DNA of 64,000 bases from Accumulibacter sp964420975 (GCA_964420975.1 CAYQVH010000008.1:69981-133980); one strand, 5' to 3'; counted from the stretch's first letter, positions 26,748-36,700 are shown. Program-made: numbers and translations. The notes: generated from the letters alone by a model not told the origin.

Positions 26748-27559
26748 GAATTACGTTCCTGGGCGGCGGCAACATGGCTAACGCCTTGATCGGAGGGCTG
26801 ATCAAGACCGGCTTTACGGCCGCCGACATAGCGGTTATTGAACTTGGCGCGCAGGGTCGCGCCAAGTTGAGGTTGGCGTACGGTGTTCGCTGTTATGAGG
26901 AACCGACGGCGGTGGCGCTTGACTGTGATGCCTTGCTGCTCTCGGTCAAGCCGCAGCAGATGCGAGAGGCCTGTGCGCCTTTGCTCAGTCGTTTGAAGCA
27001 ACAACTGGTGATCACGATTGCTGCCGGGTTGCGGCTCGCCGACGTTTCGCGCTGGCTGGGAGGGTACGGAAAGATCGTCCGCGCGATGCCGAATACGCCG
27101 GCGCTGATTGGCGCCGGCATCACGGGTCTGTGCGCCTTGCCGGCCGTATCAATGGCCGAACGACTCGGGGCCGAGCGTATCCTGCAGGCTGTCGGCAGTA
27201 CGCTGTGGATCGCTGACGAAATGCAGATGGACGCGGTCACGGCGATCTCGGGGAGTGGCCCGGCGTACGTCTTCCTGTTCATTGAAGCCTTACAGCAGGC
27301 GGCGCGGGAATTGGGCTTGACAGCGGCGCAGGCGCGCCAGTTGTCGATTGAAATGGTTCTTGGCTCGGCGAAGCTGGCTGCGCAATCCGACGAAGACGCG
27401 CAGATCCTGCGCGAGCGGGTCACCTCCAAAGGTGGCACCACCGAGGCTGCGTTGCGAACAATGGCCGAGCGTGGCGTGAAGGAGGGGTTCATCGCCGGGG
27501 TCCTCGCTGCCAACGTCAGGGGTCGAGAGCTCGGCGACCTGCTCGGCAAGGACGACTGA
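26744..27559 (+). CDS. proC: Pyrroline-5-carboxylate reductase
   Basis: A 271-residue enzyme that makes the last step of proline synthesis with NAD(P)H. The N-terminus ITFLGGGNMANALIGGL binds the cofactor. LLLSVKPQQM, VRAMPNTPALIGAGITGL and VTAISGSGPAYVFLF are family motifs, and LRERVTSKGGTTEAALRTM is the C-terminal signature. Overlaps yggS by 4 bases and shares its last base with the yggT start. Confidence 0.97.
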   Translation: MRITFLGGGNMANALIGGLIKTGFTAADIAVIELGAQGRAKLRLAYGVRCYEEPTAVALDCDALLLSVKPQQMREACAPLLSRLKQQLVITIAAGLRLADVSRWLGGYGKIVRAMPNTPALIGAGITGLCALPAVSMAERLGAERILQAVGSTLWIADEMQMDAVTAISGSGPAYVFLFIEALQQAARELGLTAAQARQLSIEMVLGSAKLAAQSDEDAQILRERVTSKGGTTEAALRTMAERGVKEGFIAGVLAANVRGRELGDLLGKDD

Positions 27560-28095
27560 TGCTCTCGCAGGCGCTGCTGTTTTTGCTCGACGCGATCACC
27601 GGTTTTCTGACGGTCGTCCTCTTGCTACGCTTCTACATGCAGGCGTTCCGCGTCAGCTTTGGCAATCAGGTCGGAACGTTTGTCGTCGAGTGTACGAACT
27701 GGTTGGTCAGGCCTTTGCGGAAGGTTCTCCCCGGCCTGCTCGGGCTCGACTTGGCCAGCCTGCTGCCGGCATACCTTCTGCAGATCCTGTTTCTTTCTGT
27801 CGCTGTCTTGCTCAACGGTAGTGATGCCTGGCTGACGCACAATTTGTGGCTCTTCCTGCTCTGGCGAGGTGCTATGGGCCTCTTGCGACTGAGCGTCTAT
27901 CTCTTGATTGCTGCCTTGATCCTGCAAGCGATTCTCTCCTGGGTTAGCCCTTACTCACCGCTGAGTCAACCGCTGATCCAGTTGACGCGTCCTTTCTTGC
28001 GACCTATTCAGCGGTTTCTGCCGCCGATAGGTTCAGTCGACCTGTCGCCGCTGGTGGTCATTGTCCTGGCGCAGCTCGTTCTGATCTTTCTCTAA
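27559..28095 (+). CDS. yggT: YggT family integral membrane protein
   Basis: A 178-residue protein made of two YggT repeats, each with a hydrophobic helix pair. The first is around LLLRFYMQAFRVSFGNQVG and the second around ILSWVSPYSPLSQPLIQLTR. Each repeat ends with the R-P-L/F-L-R-P motif (VRPLRKVLPG and RPFLRPIQRFLPPIG). The family is linked to osmotic tolerance and to cell envelope or division functions, but the mechanism is unknown. Confidence 0.9.
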   Translation: MLSQALLFLLDAITGFLTVVLLLRFYMQAFRVSFGNQVGTFVVECTNWLVRPLRKVLPGLLGLDLASLLPAYLLQILFLSVAVLLNGSDAWLTHNLWLFLLWRGAMGLLRLSVYLLIAALILQAILSWVSPYSPLSQPLIQLTRPFLRPIQRFLPPIGSVDLSPLVVIVLAQLVLIFL

Positions 28096-28098
28096 CCG

Positions 28099-28392
28099 GT
28101 GCCAGACTGGTTGCGCGTGCTGGGCAATGCCCTCGTCTTGACCGTTCACGTCCAACCCGGGGCGCGAAGCACGGAAATCGTCGGCGGTGACGGCGGCGCC
28201 TTGAAAATCCGGCTCGCCGCTCGTCCGGTCGATGGACGCGCCAACGACGAGCTGACGGCGTTGCTTGCGCGGCGACTCGGCGTTGCGCGGTCCGCGATCG
28301 AGCTGAAGCGCGGACACGGCGCGCGACAGAAGCAGATCCTCGTACATGGGGTCGAGGCCGACGAAGTGGCCTGCAGACTTCTCCCGTCCTGA
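28099..28392 (+). CDS. DUF167 family protein (YggU)
   Basis: A 97-residue cytoplasmic protein with the DUF167 pattern VQPGARSTEIVG, LKIRLAARPVDGRANDELT and IELKRGHGARQKQI. The start is GTG at 28099, three bases after yggT. It ends one base before the stop of the convergent pyrC' gene. Function unknown. Confidence 0.88.
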   Translation: MPDWLRVLGNALVLTVHVQPGARSTEIVGGDGGALKIRLAARPVDGRANDELTALLARRLGVARSAIELKRGHGARQKQILVHGVEADEVACRLLPS

Positions 28393-28393
28393 T

Positions 28394-29659
28394 CTAGGGA
28401 CTTCCGGCGGCGAACACGATGCGTCCACCGACGATCGTCAGCCGCACCTGACCGCTCAACTCGCGGCCCAGATACGGCGTGTTCTTGCCTTCGCTGCGCA
28501 GGTTTTCCGGGGTTACCCGCCAGCGCGCGTGCGGGTCGAACAGGCAGACGTCGGCCGGACTGCCGACGGTCAGCGATCCCGCCTCGATTCCCAGGATGCG
28601 TGCCGGGTCCGAGCTAATACGGGCGATCGCCGTCGGCAGCGAGAGCCCGCTTTCGGCTGCCCAGAGCAGCGTCAGAGGAAGCAGGAGTTCGAGGCCGGTG
28701 GCTCCGGGCAACGCCTCGGCAAAAGGCAGCTGTTTGCCGTCTTCGGCCATCGGCGTGTGGTCGGAGCAGACCGCCACCAAACCTTCTTCGGCAGCGGCGC
28801 GCAGGGCGGCGCGATCGCTGACGGCGCGTAGCGGCGGATCAAAGCGCGAGTGGCTGTCAAAGTAGCCGATCGCGGTCTCCGTCAGGTGGAGGTGGTAGAT
28901 TGAGACGTCGCAGCTGGCCTCGATGCCCGACTGCCTTGCGGCGCGAATCAGACGGACGCCGGCGGCTGATGAAAGCCGCGATAGGTGCAGGCGGGCTCCG
29001 GTCATCGCGGCGAGATCGAGGGCAGTGGCGATGGCAATGGTTTCGGCGGCGACGGGAATGCCCGTCAGACCGAGTCGTGACGCCATTTCGCCGTCGTGGG
29101 CGACGCCCTCGCGTGCCAAGTGCGGGTCCTGTGGGCGCAAGCGGACCGCGAGGCCGAAGGTGGCTGCGTACTGCATGGCCCTGAGCAGTAGCTGGGTGTC
29201 GACGAGCGGATGCTTCGCTTGCGAGAAGGCGATGCACCCAGCGCGGGCAAGGCCGCGCATTTCGGAAAGCCTTTCGCCGGCCAGCTTCTGCGTCAAGGCG
29301 CCGATCGGATAGACTCGCGCCAAGCCGAGTTCCCGACTACGCCGGACGAGTCGTTCAACGAGTCCCGCTTCGTCAAGCGGTGGTCGGGTGTCGGGCGGGC
29401 AGGCGAGCGACGTTACGCCACCAGCGACCGCTGCGCGCAGCTCGGAGTCGATGCCGCGGAGCCGGCACGACAGATCGACCAGGCCTGGGCATGCAATCAG
29501 TCCACTGGCATCGATCACGTGATCGGCGGTAAAGCCGGGGGGGGGTGCGCCGATCGCGGCAACTTTTTCGTTGGCAATGAAGAGGTCGAGAAAGTCGTCG
29601 ACGCCGCTGCCGGGGTCGATTAGACGCGCGTTTTGAATCTGGAGCCGGGGAGGAGTCAT
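28394..29659 (-). CDS. pyrC: Dihydroorotase-like protein, probably non-catalytic (PyrC')
   Basis: A 421-residue amidohydrolase-fold protein at the end of the pyrR-pyrB-pyrC unit. Active dihydroorotases bind zinc through an HxH pair in PGLVDLHVHLR. Here that place reads PGLVDLSCRLRG, so both histidines are lost. CSDHTPMAEDG near residue 300 is retained. In Pseudomonas and relatives such a dead homologue (PyrC') is needed as a structural partner of aspartate transcarbamoylase. I infer the same here, which means an active dihydroorotase must be encoded elsewhere. Confidence 0.88.
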   Translation of the reverse strand: MTPPRLQIQNARLIDPGSGVDDFLDLFIANEKVAAIGAPPPGFTADHVIDASGLIACPGLVDLSCRLRGIDSELRAAVAGGVTSLACPPDTRPPLDEAGLVERLVRRSRELGLARVYPIGALTQKLAGERLSEMRGLARAGCIAFSQAKHPLVDTQLLLRAMQYAATFGLAVRLRPQDPHLAREGVAHDGEMASRLGLTGIPVAAETIAIATALDLAAMTGARLHLSRLSSAAGVRLIRAARQSGIEASCDVSIYHLHLTETAIGYFDSHSRFDPPLRAVSDRAALRAAAEEGLVAVCSDHTPMAEDGKQLPFAEALPGATGLELLLPLTLLWAAESGLSLPTAIARISSDPARILGIEAGSLTVGSPADVCLFDPHARWRVTPENLRSEGKNTPYLGRELSGQVRLTIVGGRIVFAAGSP

Positions 29660-29662
29660 GAG

Positions 29663-30622
29663 TCAGTTTCCCGCCAGAATTCCCATCACCGCCATACGGA
29701 CGGCGATGCCGAACGTGACTTGCGGCAAGATGACTGCCTGCGGGCCATCGGCAACTTCGGAATCGATCTCGACGCCGCGGTTGAGAGGTCCCGGATGCAT
29801 GACGATGGCGTCGGGGTTGGCGAGTGCGAGGGCCTCCGGGGTGAGTCCGAAACAGGCGAAATATTCGCGCGCGGAAGGTAACAAGGCGCCGTTCATGCGT
29901 TCGTTTTGCAGGCGCAGCATGATGATGACGTCGCAACCCCGTAACCCCGCGCCAAGATCGTTGAAAACACGCACACCCAAAGCGTCGATTCCCGTCGGCA
30001 ACAGCGTTTGCGGGCCAATGACGCGTACTTCGCGAACGCCCAGCGTGATCAGTGCGTGCAGGTCAGAGCGCGCGACGCGCGAATGTAGAATGTCGCCGAC
30101 AACGGCGACGACCAGATGGCTGAAGTCTTTCTTGTAGTGCCGGATGGTGTACATGTCGAGCAAACCCTGCGTCGGGTGCGCATGTCGCCCGTCACCGGCG
30201 TTGACGACATGGATATCCTTCTTGTCAAGCCGTCGCAGATGCTCGGCAATCAGATGCGGCGCACCGCTGGCGGCATGACGGACGACAAACATGTCGGCGT
30301 GCATGGCAACGAGGTTATCAACCGTGTCGAGCAGTGTTTCCCCTTTGGCGGTTGATGAGCGCGTCACATCAAGGTTGATCACGTCGGCGGAAAGACGCTT
30401 GGCGGCGATCTCGAACGTCGTGCGTGTGCGTGTCGAATTTTCGAAGAAGACGTTGAAGACGCTCTTGCCGCGCAGCAGGGGGACCTTCTTGACTTCACGT
30501 GCCGATACCTTGAGGAAGCTTGAGGCGGTATCGAGGATGTGGGTGATCACCTCCCGAGGGAGTCCTTCGATCGACAGCAGGTGCGTCAGCTCGCCATGCG
30601 CATTCAACTGCGGATTACGCAT
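29663..30622 (-). CDS. pyrB: Aspartate carbamoyltransferase catalytic subunit
   Basis: A 319-residue enzyme of pyrimidine synthesis that makes carbamoyl-aspartate. The carbamoyl phosphate motif FFENSTRTRTTFEIAAKRL is complete, and HVVNAGDGRHAHPTQGLLDM and VMHPGPLNRGVEI are present. The ATG at 30622 gives the standard N-terminus (NPQLNAHGELTHLLSIEGL). It overlaps pyrR by 8 bases and is followed 3 bases later by pyrC'. No pyrI is present, consistent with the PyrB-PyrC' type. Confidence 0.96.
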   Translation of the reverse strand: MRNPQLNAHGELTHLLSIEGLPREVITHILDTASSFLKVSAREVKKVPLLRGKSVFNVFFENSTRTRTTFEIAAKRLSADVINLDVTRSSTAKGETLLDTVDNLVAMHADMFVVRHAASGAPHLIAEHLRRLDKKDIHVVNAGDGRHAHPTQGLLDMYTIRHYKKDFSHLVVAVVGDILHSRVARSDLHALITLGVREVRVIGPQTLLPTGIDALGVRVFNDLGAGLRGCDVIIMLRLQNERMNGALLPSAREYFACFGLTPEALALANPDAIVMHPGPLNRGVEIDSEVADGPQAVILPQVTFGIAVRMAVMGILAGN

Positions 30623-31121
30623 GGTCGACCACGCTCCAGCGTAGGCGACCATCGTCCCCGGTCGAAAGAATCAGTTCCTGCCTTGTTTGCAGGTGAACTC
30701 GCCAGGGGCAGAAGTCGGCACAGATCGGAAGCTGTCGCTGCCCCCTGTCGGCGAGGACAGCGAGCTGGACGATCGCCGGGCGCCCGTAGTCAAAAATTTC
30801 GTTGATCGCGGCGCGTGTTGTCCTTCCGGTGAATAACACGTCGTCGACCAGAACAAGCGGCCGCCCTTCGATGTCGAACGGCATCGAGCTCGGTCTGACG
30901 CGTGGATGAAGCCCACGTTCGCCATAGTCGTCACGATAGAAGGAGACGTCGAGCAGGCCGACTTCACCCGGCAAGGCCAAGTGCTGGTGCAAGCGCCGCG
31001 CAACCCAGGCGCCACCGCTGTGAATGCCGATCAGCGCCGTTTCCGGGCGCAGGTGGGGGCGGATCAACTCGGCAAGTGCTACACATTGCGCTTCGGCGTC
31101 AGGCAGAGCGGTCGTGGTCAT
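30615..31121 (-). CDS. pyrR: PyrR-type phosphoribosyltransferase/pyrimidine regulator
   Basis: A 168-residue protein with the PRPP-binding loop LVLVDDVLFTGRTTRAA and the N-terminal ALIGIHSGGAWVARRL. PyrR proteins have uracil phosphoribosyltransferase activity, and in Gram-positives bind pyr mRNA. In proteobacteria the RNA-binding role is less clear. The ATG at 31121 is used because the longer in-frame reading to 31445 is not conserved. It precedes pyrB with overlap. I saw no obvious anti-terminator structure in front of pyrB. Confidence 0.92.
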   Translation of the reverse strand: MTTTALPDAEAQCVALAELIRPHLRPETALIGIHSGGAWVARRLHQHLALPGEVGLLDVSFYRDDYGERGLHPRVRPSSMPFDIEGRPLVLVDDVLFTGRTTRAAINEIFDYGRPAIVQLAVLADRGQRQLPICADFCPWRVHLQTRQELILSTGDDGRLRWSVVDHA

Positions 31122-31135
31122 CGGATAAGGGGAGG

Positions 31136-31630
31136 TCAGTCTGGCGGGGGGGCGAGTGGCGTGCACGGGCAACAGTCGTTGTCCGACCGTTCGTCGAAGT
31201 AGCCCTGAAGGATGATCTGAGCCGCCATGGCGTCGAGATTCTGCTTCACCGTGCGACCGCGGCATCCTTGCTCGCGCAGGCGGTTCTCGGCGGCAAACGA
31301 CGTCAGACGTTCCTCGGCCAGGTCGACCGGGAGGCCAAAACGGCGCCGTAGCCGGTCGGCAAAACGTTCGCAGCGCCTGGTCATGCGATGTGCCGTACCA
31401 TCGAGCGCGGTTGGACGTCCAACGACGAGGAGCTGCGGCTGCCACTCCCGAATCAGGGTCGCGATCAATGCCAGAGACTCGTCGTTGCTCTGCGTGTGAA
31501 GGGTCGTAAGCGGATGCGCCTGCTGCAGCAGCCGTTCGCCAACGGCGACGCCGATACGACGTTCGCCAAAATCGAAGGCGAGTATCGTCCCTCCGGGCGC
31601 CTCGCCATTTTCAGGCGTGGCCAGCTTCAT
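31136..31630 (-). CDS. ruvX: Putative pre-16S rRNA nuclease / Holliday junction resolvase-like (RuvX, YqgF)
   Basis: A 164-residue RNase H-fold protein with the metal-binding start LAFDFGERRIGVAVGE and the later motifs LLVVGRPTALDG and VDLAEERLTS. Family members process the 5' end of 16S rRNA. It overlaps the upstream yqgE gene by 20 bases and lies 14 bases before pyrR, the common yqgE-ruvX-pyrR-pyrB order. Confidence 0.94.
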   Translation of the reverse strand: MKLATPENGEAPGGTILAFDFGERRIGVAVGERLLQQAHPLTTLHTQSNDESLALIATLIREWQPQLLVVGRPTALDGTAHRMTRRCERFADRLRRRFGLPVDLAEERLTSFAAENRLREQGCRGRTVKQNLDAMAAQIILQGYFDERSDNDCCPCTPLAPPPD

Positions 31631-32171
31631 CGGCGAGATACGTTAGATCGACGCCAAGCAGGTCGAGCGCCGAGGTGAGTCGCTCCTCATACGGCAGCTC
31701 GAAAAGAATGCGCAACTCGGCGGCAACGGTGAGCCAGGCATTCTGAGTCAGCTCGTGTTCGAGCTGACCAGCCGACCAGCCCGCGTAACCGAGCGTCACC
31801 ATCAGATCGTGCGGCTGTCCGCTGCGCGCGACCGATTGCAGGACGTCGCGTGAGCTGGTCAGGCCGACGTGTTCGTTGACGAGTAGGGTCGACTGCCACT
31901 TACCCACCGGGCGATGCAGGACGAATCCTCGATCGGTCTGCACGGGCCCGCCGAAGAGCACCGGCAAAGCGGCAAATTCTTCCGCTTCCAGCGGCACGTC
32001 GATCTTTGCGAAAAGAGTCCCCAAGCTCATGTCGATCGGCCGGTTGACGATGATTCCGAGGGCGCCACGCTCGTTGTGCTCGGCGACGTACACGAGCGTC
32101 CCGGAGAAGAACGAATCGACCAAGGCGGGCATGGCAATGAGAAAATGGTCGGTAAGGTTGATGCGTGACAT
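31611..32171 (-). CDS. yqgE: YqgE/AlgH family protein
   Basis: A 186-residue protein with the family start NLTDHFLIAMPALVDSFFSG, then LVYVAEHNERGALGIIVNRP, LFGGPVQTDRGFVLHRP and VTLGYAGWSAGQLEHEL. Function is not established; AlgH was named from alginate regulation in Pseudomonas. It is the first gene of the pyr unit. The predicted promoter places the transcription start right at its ATG (see 32178-32206). Confidence 0.93.
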   Translation of the reverse strand: MSRINLTDHFLIAMPALVDSFFSGTLVYVAEHNERGALGIIVNRPIDMSLGTLFAKIDVPLEAEEFAALPVLFGGPVQTDRGFVLHRPVGKWQSTLLVNEHVGLTSSRDVLQSVARSGQPHDLMVTLGYAGWSAGQLEHELTQNAWLTVAAELRILFELPYEERLTSALDLLGVDLTYLADEAGHA

Positions 32172-32177
32172 GAGCCT

Positions 32178-32206
32178 ATTCTAAACGGCGACGGCCCTCG
32201 ATACAA
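32178..32206 (-). promoter_or_regulatory. Promoter of the yqgE-ruvX-pyr operon
   Basis: On the minus strand TTGTAT (32206-32201) is followed after exactly 17 bases by TAGAAT (32183-32178), one mismatch from the TATAAT consensus. The expected transcription start, about seven bases further, falls at 32171, the first base of yqgE. The mRNA may therefore be leaderless. Confidence 0.6.
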
Positions 32207-32219
32207 AGGCTCCTACAGG

Positions 32220-33731
32220 ATGGACTCGGTTCTCGTCTGGTTTCGTCGCGACCTGCGTGATTACGATCACGCTGCCTTGTGCGCTGCTTTGCGTGGCGCC
32301 AGACGCGTCTACTGCGCTTTCGTCTTCGACCGCGAGATCCTCGACCTGTTGGCAGACGCGGCTGACCGGCGGGTGGACTTTATTCGCCAATCGCTACTCC
32401 AGCTTGATCGCTCGCTGCGGTCGCGTGGCGGCGCGCTGATCGTTCGTCATGGACGGGCGACGACTGAGTTGCCAGCGCTCGCCGGCGAGTTGGCGGTCGA
32501 TGCCGTTTTTGTCAATCGTGACTACGAGCCACAAGCCAAGCACCGAGATGCCGTGGTTGCGGCGACGCTGCAACCACGGGGAATCGGCTTCGAGTCGTTC
32601 AAGGATCAGGTCATCTTCGACGCAAACGACATTGTGACGCGGGATGGCCGTCCGTATACGGTCTTTACCCCGTATCGGCGTGCCTGGTTGCAGCGTCTGA
32701 CTCGATCCGACTGGCGGGAGCACCCGCCAGGAGCAGGCGTCCTGGTGGCAGCGGCGAGCGCTCGCGGAGTGCCGGAGCTGAAAGAAATCGGCTTTGTCGA
32801 CAGCGGCTTGTCCGATCTTGGCATGCCCCCGGGAATGGACGGCGGACGACGACTGCTGAACGACTTCCTTGGCCGCATTTCGCACTACCACCGTTTGCGC
32901 GACTTTCCAGGGGTGAAGGGCGTTTCCTATCTCTCGGTTCATCTGCGCTTTGGCACGGTATCGATTCGCGAACTCGTGCGCCACGCGATCGCTGCCGGCG
33001 CATTGCTCGCCGATGGCGAAGGGGCGGCGGCGTGGCTGACAGAACTGGTTTGGCGAGATTTCTTTTTCATCATCCTGGATCGCTTCCCGCACGTCGTTTC
33101 GCGAGCCTTCAAGCCCGCCTACGAGGTGATCCGCTGGTCGGAGGGGCCAGCAGCCGAGGCAGCGTTGGCCGCCTGGTGCGCCGGGCGGACCGGATATCCG
33201 TTAGTCGATGCCGCGATGCGGCAGCTCAACACCACCGGTTACATGCATAATCGGCTGCGGATGCTGACGGCGTCCTTTCTGTGCAAGGATCTCGGGATCG
33301 ATTGGCGACGCGGGGAACGGTATTTTGCCCGCCAACTGAACGACTTCGACCTTGCCGCCAACAACGGTGGCTGGCAGTGGGCTGCCGGAACCGGCTGCGA
33401 CGCGCAGCCCTATTTCCGCATTTTCAACCCGGTGACGCAGTCGAAGCGTTTCGACCCGAACGGCCGCTTCATTCGTCGCTATCTGCCGGAACTGTCACTC
33501 CTGACCGACGACCTGATTCACGCTCCTTGGCGGATGAGTGTCGCGCAGCAGGCGGCGTATTGCGTTCACATCGGAAGTACCTATCCGGCGCCGCTCGTCG
33601 AGCACCGTGAGGCGCGTTTGCGCGCCCTCGAACGCTACGCCGTCGTCAACTCGGCCGCTGCTCGCGAACGTGCTCGGCAACCAGTCGCAGTAGCTCGTCT
33701 TCCTGGTACGGTTTGCCCAGATAGTGATTGA
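32220..33731 (+). CDS. phrB: Deoxyribodipyrimidine photolyase
   Basis: A 503-residue light-driven repair enzyme for cyclobutane pyrimidine dimers. The N-terminal antenna domain starts VLVWFRRDLRDYDHAAL. The FAD domain shows TGYPLVDAAMRQLNTTGYMH, FLCKDLGIDWRRGERYF and NDFDLAANNGGWQWAAGTGC. The last 28 or so residues extend beyond the usual end and overlap the 3' end of the convergent chpA gene by 86 bases. The overlap is real in both frames. The extra tail may be a product of a lost earlier stop. Confidence 0.95.
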   Translation: MDSVLVWFRRDLRDYDHAALCAALRGARRVYCAFVFDREILDLLADAADRRVDFIRQSLLQLDRSLRSRGGALIVRHGRATTELPALAGELAVDAVFVNRDYEPQAKHRDAVVAATLQPRGIGFESFKDQVIFDANDIVTRDGRPYTVFTPYRRAWLQRLTRSDWREHPPGAGVLVAAASARGVPELKEIGFVDSGLSDLGMPPGMDGGRRLLNDFLGRISHYHRLRDFPGVKGVSYLSVHLRFGTVSIRELVRHAIAAGALLADGEGAAAWLTELVWRDFFFIILDRFPHVVSRAFKPAYEVIRWSEGPAAEAALAAWCAGRTGYPLVDAAMRQLNTTGYMHNRLRMLTASFLCKDLGIDWRRGERYFARQLNDFDLAANNGGWQWAAGTGCDAQPYFRIFNPVTQSKRFDPNGRFIRRYLPELSLLTDDLIHAPWRMSVAQQAAYCVHIGSTYPAPLVEHREARLRALERYAVVNSAAARERARQPVAVARLPGTVCPDSD

Positions 33732-36700
33732 CGCCGAGCTCGAAAGCATACTGGCGATGTTTCTCGGCCGTGCGTGAGGTGATCATGATGATCGGCACCG
33801 CTCGCAAGCGTCGGTCGGCGCGCACATTGCGGGTCAGCTCGTAGCCGTCCATGCGCGGCATCTCGATGTCCACCAGCAGGACGTCGGGCACGATTCCGGC
33901 CAACTGTTCGAGGGCGTCGAGGCCGTCCTTGGCGGTCATGATCTGGTAGCCTTCGCGAGCCAGCAGGCGACTGGTAATTTTGCGTACCGTCAACGAATCG
34001 TCGACCACCATGATCGTCGGTACGGTCGCCGTCACGGTGTTGGCTGCGATCGGCTGGCGGAGCGTTGGCACCGGCGAGATGGCGGCTGTGCTCCGGCTAC
34101 GGCTGGACAGCGCGACCGGGTTGAGGATCAGAACGACCTGTCCGTTACCGAGAACGGTCGCACCATCGACACCAATCACTCGCGCCAGCTGCTGCCCGAC
34201 GTTTTTGACCACAATTTCCTGGTTGCCGAGCAGGCCATCGACCTGCAGGGCGATCCTGCCGCTACCGCTACGTAGCAGGAGAACCCAGTATTGCTGATGC
34301 TTTTGGGGCAGGGCTTGCGTGTCGCCGAGCAGATGCGGCAGATAGTGGAATGCGTACGTATTGCCTGACCAAGTCGCAGCATGCGCTTCGCGGATGCGCG
34401 CCAGCCCTTTTTCGCGGAGGTCAAGGACTTGCTCGATCATCGCGGCAGGGATTGCGTAGTCACGTTTGCCGGAACGCACCAGCAGCGCCTTGGTGACCGC
34501 CAACGTCAGCGGCAGGTAGAGGCGGAATGTCGTCCCCTGTCCGGCGCTGGACACGACTTCAATCCGGCCACCCAGGCTCGCCACCTCGCTCTTGAGGACG
34601 TCCATGCCGATACCTCGACCGGACAGGCGCGACACTTCGCTGGCGGTCGAAATCCCCGGGGCAAAGATGAGTTCCTGAACGCGAGCTGGGTCAGCCGCGT
34701 CTTCCTGGCTCAGAAGTCCCGCTGCCAAGCCTCTTTCTCGCAGTCGCTTCAGGTCGAGTCCGGCGCCGTCGTCGGCGAACGTGAGGATTACTTCGTTGCC
34801 TTCGTGCGCCAGTGACAAAGACAGTTCGCCGATCTCTTGCTTGCCTTTGGCCGCACGTACCGGTGCGGGTTCAAGACCATGTGCGATCGCGTTGCGCAAC
34901 ATGTGTTCAAGGGGGGCAAGCATCTTGTCGAGGACCGTGCGGTCGAGTTCGATCTCGGCACCGCTGATCTCGAGATTCGCCCGCTTGCCGATCTCCTTGG
35001 TTGCTTGCCGCACAATGCGGTAGAGACGATCGGCAATACTGGCAAACGGCACCATACGAATCGACATGAGCTCCTGCTGCAGCTCGCGATTCAGCCGGGA
35101 TTGCGCCAGGATCGCCGCGTTGGCGTCGTCGAGGTTTTTGAGTAGACTTTGCTGCGCCGTCGCGACGTCGTTGACCGACTCCGCCATCATTCGCGTCAGT
35201 TCCTGAAAGTGCGTAAAACGATCGAATTCCAGCGGATCGAAGTCGACGTGGGTTTCGTCGGTCAGCGCCTCGCGTGACTGCATCTGCAATTCGGCGTGGA
35301 GTTCAATGTCGCGCAATTGGCGACGCAAGCGAATCACATTCTCGGTGAGGTCGAGCAACGAGCCTTTGATCGCGCGCATTTCACCTTCAATCCGCGAACG
35401 CGCAATCGACAGTTCGCCGGCTTCGTTGACCAGGCGATCGACGAGATCCGCGCGCACGCGCAGGATCGCCCGCTGTGGAGCGGTTTCGCCTTCGGCTTCC
35501 GGCACTCCACGGCCGGCGGGAAGCGGTTCAATTGGTATACCCACGTCATCGGGCAGCGCGGCCAACTCGCCGCCGGCCTTCGCCAGGGTCTCGTCAGCGA
35601 CTTCAACCAACGCGTCGGGAGATTCGCCGCGCTGCAGGCTGTCGATGGTCTGCACGATGACGTCGAAGGCGTTGTCGACGTCATCCATCAACGCGGGCGG
35701 CACGCTGCTTGATTTCTGCGCTTCCTCCATGCGCGTTTCGATGGCGTGGATCAGCTCGCCAAGGTTCATTGCCCCCGCCATGCGGGCGCTGCCCTTGAGC
35801 GTGTGGAAGAGGCGGCCGAGCTTGCGTACCACCTCGGTGTCGGTCGGGCTGCTACGCCAGGCACGCAGCTGGGTGGCAATGTTCTGGTTGAGCTCGAGAG
35901 CTTCCTCGATGAATAGCGGCAGCAGCTGCTCGTCCAGGTCGTCCTGCAGTTGTGGCAGCGGAATCGACAGACTGGCCGTTGGCGGTAGCGACTCGGCAAC
36001 TGGCGCTGTCGTGCTGGGGGGCGCCGTGATCTCCGGGGCCTGCGCCGCCAAATCGACGGTAGCGGTTTCGGCGATCTGGTCCAGGTAGAGCGAGGCCAGC
36101 GCTTCACACAGCGCCGGTGCTGCGTCCGGTTCGGCGCCGTTGCCAACGTCAGCGAGCATCATGCCGAGACCGGCAATGGCCTGCCGAATGACTTCGATCG
36201 CTTCGCTACTGCCCGGTTGTGTCGCCTGTTTGCGGCGCAACAACGCGTGTTCGAGCGCCTGACCCAGTCGGTTGACGGCGATCAGACCGACGGTCGCGGC
36301 GGTTCCGGCGAGCGTGTGTGCGGCGCGATACATTTCGTGTCGAGTGGGAGCGCGCGGCTTCCGTTTCAGACTTGCGAACTCGTCCTCGAGTGTCGCCAGG
36401 TGATTCTTCGCCTCGGACAGAAAGATTTCGCACAGATCGGGCGCGAGTGTGAGTCGGCGGGGTCCTTCGGGCGGTACGGTTGCTTCCTCAGCGCGTGTCG
36501 TCGCTGCGGCCGGTTCGTCGCCGGAAGTCGGCTCGGTGGCCAACGGTATCGGCATCGGGCTTTCCGTGCCGAGCCGCAGTGCGTCGGCCAGAGCCACCAT
36601 GGCAGTCGCGTCGGGTGCAGCGCCAGCACCGGTTTTCAGGTGTTCGACCCAGGCACCAAAAACCGCGTAAGTCTGGCCGAGGAGGTCGAGAATCGTTGGC

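Noticed and set aside
30622..31135. A PyrR-binding attenuator in the pyr operon
   Set aside because: pyrR, pyrB and the preceding genes overlap or nearly touch, leaving no space for a leader with terminator and anti-terminator.
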